Positions 5,776 through 7,573 of a stretch of DNA of 7,573 nt are shown here, in pieces. The DNA comes from an uncultured archaeon (GTDB lineage Archaea; Nanobdellota; Nanobdellia; Pacearchaeales; GW2011-AR1), in the NCBI GenBank assembly GCA_903873955.1, contig CAIQQL010000139.1:1-7573 (forward strand), given 5' to 3'. The first letter of the stretch is position 1. Every line of letters begins with the position of its first letter. The notes below the pieces were generated by a model that saw only the letters and a list, made by a program, of their open reading frames with translations, made no database searches and was not told the origin of the DNA. The translations under genes were made by a program, and so were the position numbers.

Positions 5776-5783
5776 TTTAATAA
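5776..5783 (-). promoter_or_regulatory. TATA-like box for the archaeosortase gene
   Basis: TTTAATAA on the plus strand (TTATTAAA on the minus strand), with its centre 25.5 bases upstream of the ATG at 5754. Together with the terminator at 5801-5816 it suggests the enzyme is transcribed separately from the surface protein gene. The pyrimidine-rich bases before the ATG (CCTCCTTTCCT on the minus strand) hold no Shine-Dalgarno sequence. Confidence 0.55.
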
Positions 5784-5800
5784 TATAGCGTTTTCAGGCA

Positions 5801-5816
5801 CTAAAAAGAAAAATAA
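5801..5816 (-). terminator. Oligo-T terminator of the surface protein gene
   Basis: Read on the minus strand, TTATTTTTCTTTTTAG begins three bases after the TAA of the surface protein gene, two runs of five T separated by one C. This is the clearest archaeal-type intrinsic terminator in the window. It lies upstream of the archaeosortase promoter. Confidence 0.65.
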
Positions 5817-5818
5817 GT

Positions 5819-7573
5819 TTACCTGCGCGATACTCTAATGGCGACAACAATGATCAGGATAATCAAGAGCAGGTTCACTGCGCCGATGACCCAAAGAAGA
5901 TAGTTTCCCGTGAAGGAAAATCCTCCAGTGCTGGTTGAGGCTGCTTGAGCGAAAGTCACTAAGACATTCTTGGTCTCAGTCTTGCCATTGACTGTGGATT
6001 GTATCGTGAATGACTGTTCTCCTGTGACATCCTTGTTGACTTTGAAGGTCATCGTGACATCCTTGTTTTGACCAGGGGTGAGGGTGACTACTCTGTCAGA
6101 GATGGAGTCTATGGTCGCCCAGCTGTCATAGTTTGTTGCACCGATGATATACGTGTTTGTAGCGTTGCCTACATTGAGGATGTGCGCTACAACCGTCATA
6201 TCGCTTCCCGCTTTTACGTCAGAGCCAAGTGTGGCAGTGATATCAGTGTTTTTCCCAGAGTTGCCGCTGATTCCAGCGTTTGCGCTACAACCGGCTACCT
6301 GTAGACTGATCTGATAGGGGCTGCCTAAAGAGAGTCTGTAGTCTCCGTTGTAATAATCATATTCAGCACCAAGTTGGAGCTTGTAAATCTTGTTTGCAGC
6401 AGATGCTGGTACATTGAAGGTGAATGGAATACTCTTCTCGATATCGCCTTCTCCAAGGGAGTTGGTGAATTCTTGGGAGAGATCGATGCCAAGTTCTCGG
6501 TTATAGAGAGTGACTTTGGTTCGGTCCCAAGTGTCGCTTCCGATATTGACCAGATCAGCAGTGACCTCAATAGGATCGCCACAGGTGACTGTTCCGGAAG
6601 GAGTAGTTTGAACATTGTCAAAGGTGAATTGCTTGTTGTCATCGCTTTCACTTGAGATAGTGATGGCATTTGCAGTGTTGTCATTGCACATTCTGTCTTC
6701 ACCAAGATTGCTTGCCTTGCTATAGGTCTTTGCTGCAACGATATAACTTCCAGTCTTTATGGTTGCAGAGACTCTGAAGTGATAGGTGGCTGTCTTGGAA
6801 TCGCCAGATTTGATAGTGCCAAGTTTTATTTCCTGGTTGAAAGGAACGTCAACAGTGTCCTGGAGTGAGCTTGTTCTGCTTGCGTAGGTGGAAGCATCCA
6901 AAAGATTGAGTTTGACATAGACATTGCTTAAGTCAGTGTCTCCGTTGTTGGCGACCTCAACTTGGACTTCGATTTCATTCAAGTGCTGCCAGTCAGTGTC
7001 GTCTCCGCCAGAGGCTTTATTGCTGATATCTACACTAGTAATAGAAAGATTGGTACCGATATCTCCGTTTCTGCAGAAGATGAAAGGTTTGGTGTATATG
7101 ACACTGATTGCTTGGGCTAAACCGACTGCAGGAGCACTTACTGTTATAGTGGCCGTGTTTGCGCCAGTGGATAAGGAAGTGAGGGAAGTTGCATTGGTGA
7201 CATAGAATGTTCTGGTCTCATTAGGCTGGAGAGTGACTGTTCTTCCTGGAAGGATATTGACACTCATTCCAGTGCTGGCGATAGTGAGATCAAGTGCTGT
7301 GTTTCCATTGTTGAATACAGAGAACTGGCCGCTTACAGAGTCAGTGAGATCAGCGACCTTGGTGACTACAAGAGAAGAATTGACGGTGATAGGGATGATG
7401 ACATCAGGATAGGTCAAAGTAGGGTAGGATCCTGTGCTATTTGCGGCAACAAGGCTTACTCTGATGTTTCCTTGTGAATATAATGGGGCAGTGCCAACAA
7501 TAGAGAAGGTCTTGCTTTCATTCTGGGCAAGGGTCGTAAGGGTTGGGAAGGTCTTGATCTTTCCAAGCGAAAC
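5819..7573 (-). CDS. Large S-layer-like surface protein, C-terminal 584 residues
   Basis: The frame stays open to the right edge of the window, so the start lies outside; a TTG at 7417 is only an internal Leu codon. Residue numbers here count from the first codon at 7573. The visible part is a chain of Ig-like/CARDB-like beta-sandwich units: the end of one (1-50), then about 59-150, 167-308, 318-430 and 440-540. They have typical 'N-x-G-N/D' turns (FNNGNTALDL, VANNGDTDLS, VNIGSDTW, LNVGNATN) and 'G-x-T/S' strands. Cysteines at 167, 296, 331 and 429 could form intra-domain disulfides. A Ser/Thr linker (QAASTSTGGFSFTGN) leads to a hydrophobic helix at about 558-579 and the tail RVSRR. Composition is rich in Thr, Ser, Val and Asn. 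It is a membrane-anchored outer-surface protein, probably S-layer or a similar envelope layer; the C-terminus resembles 'putative S-layer protein' annotations I recall from DPANN genomes. Adhesin-like function is an alternative. Confidence 0.85.
   Translation of the reverse strand, partial: VSLGKIKTFPTLTTLAQNESKTFSIVGTAPLYSQGNIRVSLVAANSTGSYPTLTYPDVIIPITVNSSLVVTKVADLTDSVSGQFSVFNNGNTALDLTIASTGMSVNILPGRTVTLQPNETRTFYVTNATSLTSLSTGANTATITVSAPAVGLAQAISVIYTKPFIFCRNGDIGTNLSITSVDISNKASGGDDTDWQHLNEIEVQVEVANNGDTDLSNVYVKLNLLDASTYASRTSSLQDTVDVPFNQEIKLGTIKSGDSKTATYHFRVSATIKTGSYIVAAKTYSKASNLGEDRMCNDNTANAITISSESDDNKQFTFDNVQTTPSGTVTCGDPIEVTADLVNIGSDTWDRTKVTLYNRELGIDLSQEFTNSLGEGDIEKSIPFTFNVPASAANKIYKLQLGAEYDYYNGDYRLSLGSPYQISLQVAGCSANAGISGNSGKNTDITATLGSDVKAGSDMTVVAHILNVGNATNTYIIGATNYDSWATIDSISDRVVTLTPGQNKDVTMTFKVNKDVTGEQSFTIQSTVNGKTETKNVLVTFAQAASTSTGGFSFTGNYLLWVIGAVNLLLIILIIVVAIRVSRR
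5822..5926 (-). other. Candidate archaeosortase sorting signal at the C-terminus of the surface protein
   Basis: The last 35 residues consist of GGFSFTGN, a helix of about 22 hydrophobic residues and RVSRR. That is the motif-helix-basic tail order of archaeosortase substrates, and GGF loosely resembles the PGF motif of haloarchaeal targets. The helix starts about eight residues after GGF, further than in PGF proteins, so it may be a plain C-terminal anchor instead. Confidence 0.4.

Noticed and set aside
6068..7205. Several 78-137-codon open frames on both strands within the surface protein gene.
   Set aside because: They are alternative-frame shadows of a long Thr/Ser/Val-rich coding region with no start signals or recognisable domains.
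7415..7417. TTG at 7417 as the start of the surface protein.
   Set aside because: The frame continues without a stop to the window edge and the extra 52 residues read as the end of another beta-sandwich domain, so this is an internal Leu codon.
1..7573. CRISPR arrays, tRNA or rRNA genes, insertion sequences, long repeats.
   Set aside because: Looked for by eye on both strands; no repeated direct units, cloverleaf, rRNA motif, transposase or terminal inverted repeat was seen.

Overview
The window reads as archaeal chromosome, most likely from a DPANN lineage of the Woesearchaeota/Pacearchaeota type. Evidence for Archaea: an RNase J-type nuclease and a Pop5-family RNase P protein, TATA boxes instead of bacterial -35/-10 elements, oligo-T terminators, an archaeosortase, and a beta-sandwich surface protein with a C-terminal membrane anchor. 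The DPANN placement rests on the resemblance of the small membrane proteins to families I recall from those genomes; it is an inference, not a database result.

Layout. (1) Positions 1-763, minus strand: the N-terminal 254 codons of a metallo-beta-lactamase RNase J; its 3' end lies outside the window. (2) Positions 764-846: a compact divergent promoter region. (3) Positions 847-1116, plus strand: Pop5 (RNase P protein component 2). (4) Positions 1159-3670, plus strand: four tightly packed genes (here A-D), all unnamed. Each has a short N-terminus, a basic K/R-x-G/A motif, one hydrophobic helix and a cysteine-containing ectodomain, so they look like class III (pilin-like) exported proteins. (5) Positions 3712-4269 and 4322-5047, plus strand: two more single-pass proteins (E and F), each with its own promoter. 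(6) Positions 5161-5754, minus strand: an exosortase/archaeosortase-family transpeptidase with the Cys/Arg/His active-site pattern. (7) Positions 5819-7573, minus strand: the C-terminal 584 residues of a large multi-domain surface (S-layer-like) protein ending in a small linker, a transmembrane helix and an Arg-rich tail. Its 5' end is outside the window.

How it fits together. The left part is RNA metabolism (RNase J and RNase P arranged divergently). From 1159 on, nearly everything faces the cell surface: six single-pass proteins with even numbers of cysteines, then a membrane transpeptidase next to a candidate substrate. The two most interesting points are the A-D(-E-F) set, a candidate undescribed cell-surface assembly, and the archaeosortase/surface-protein pair.

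Expression signals are unusually regular. Six genes have an AT-rich TATA-like box centred 24.5-25.5 bases upstream of the first base of the start codon, which places transcription starts on or next to the start codon (leaderless mRNAs). The internal operon genes instead use a Shine-Dalgarno sequence (gene C) or an ATGA stop/start overlap (gene D).
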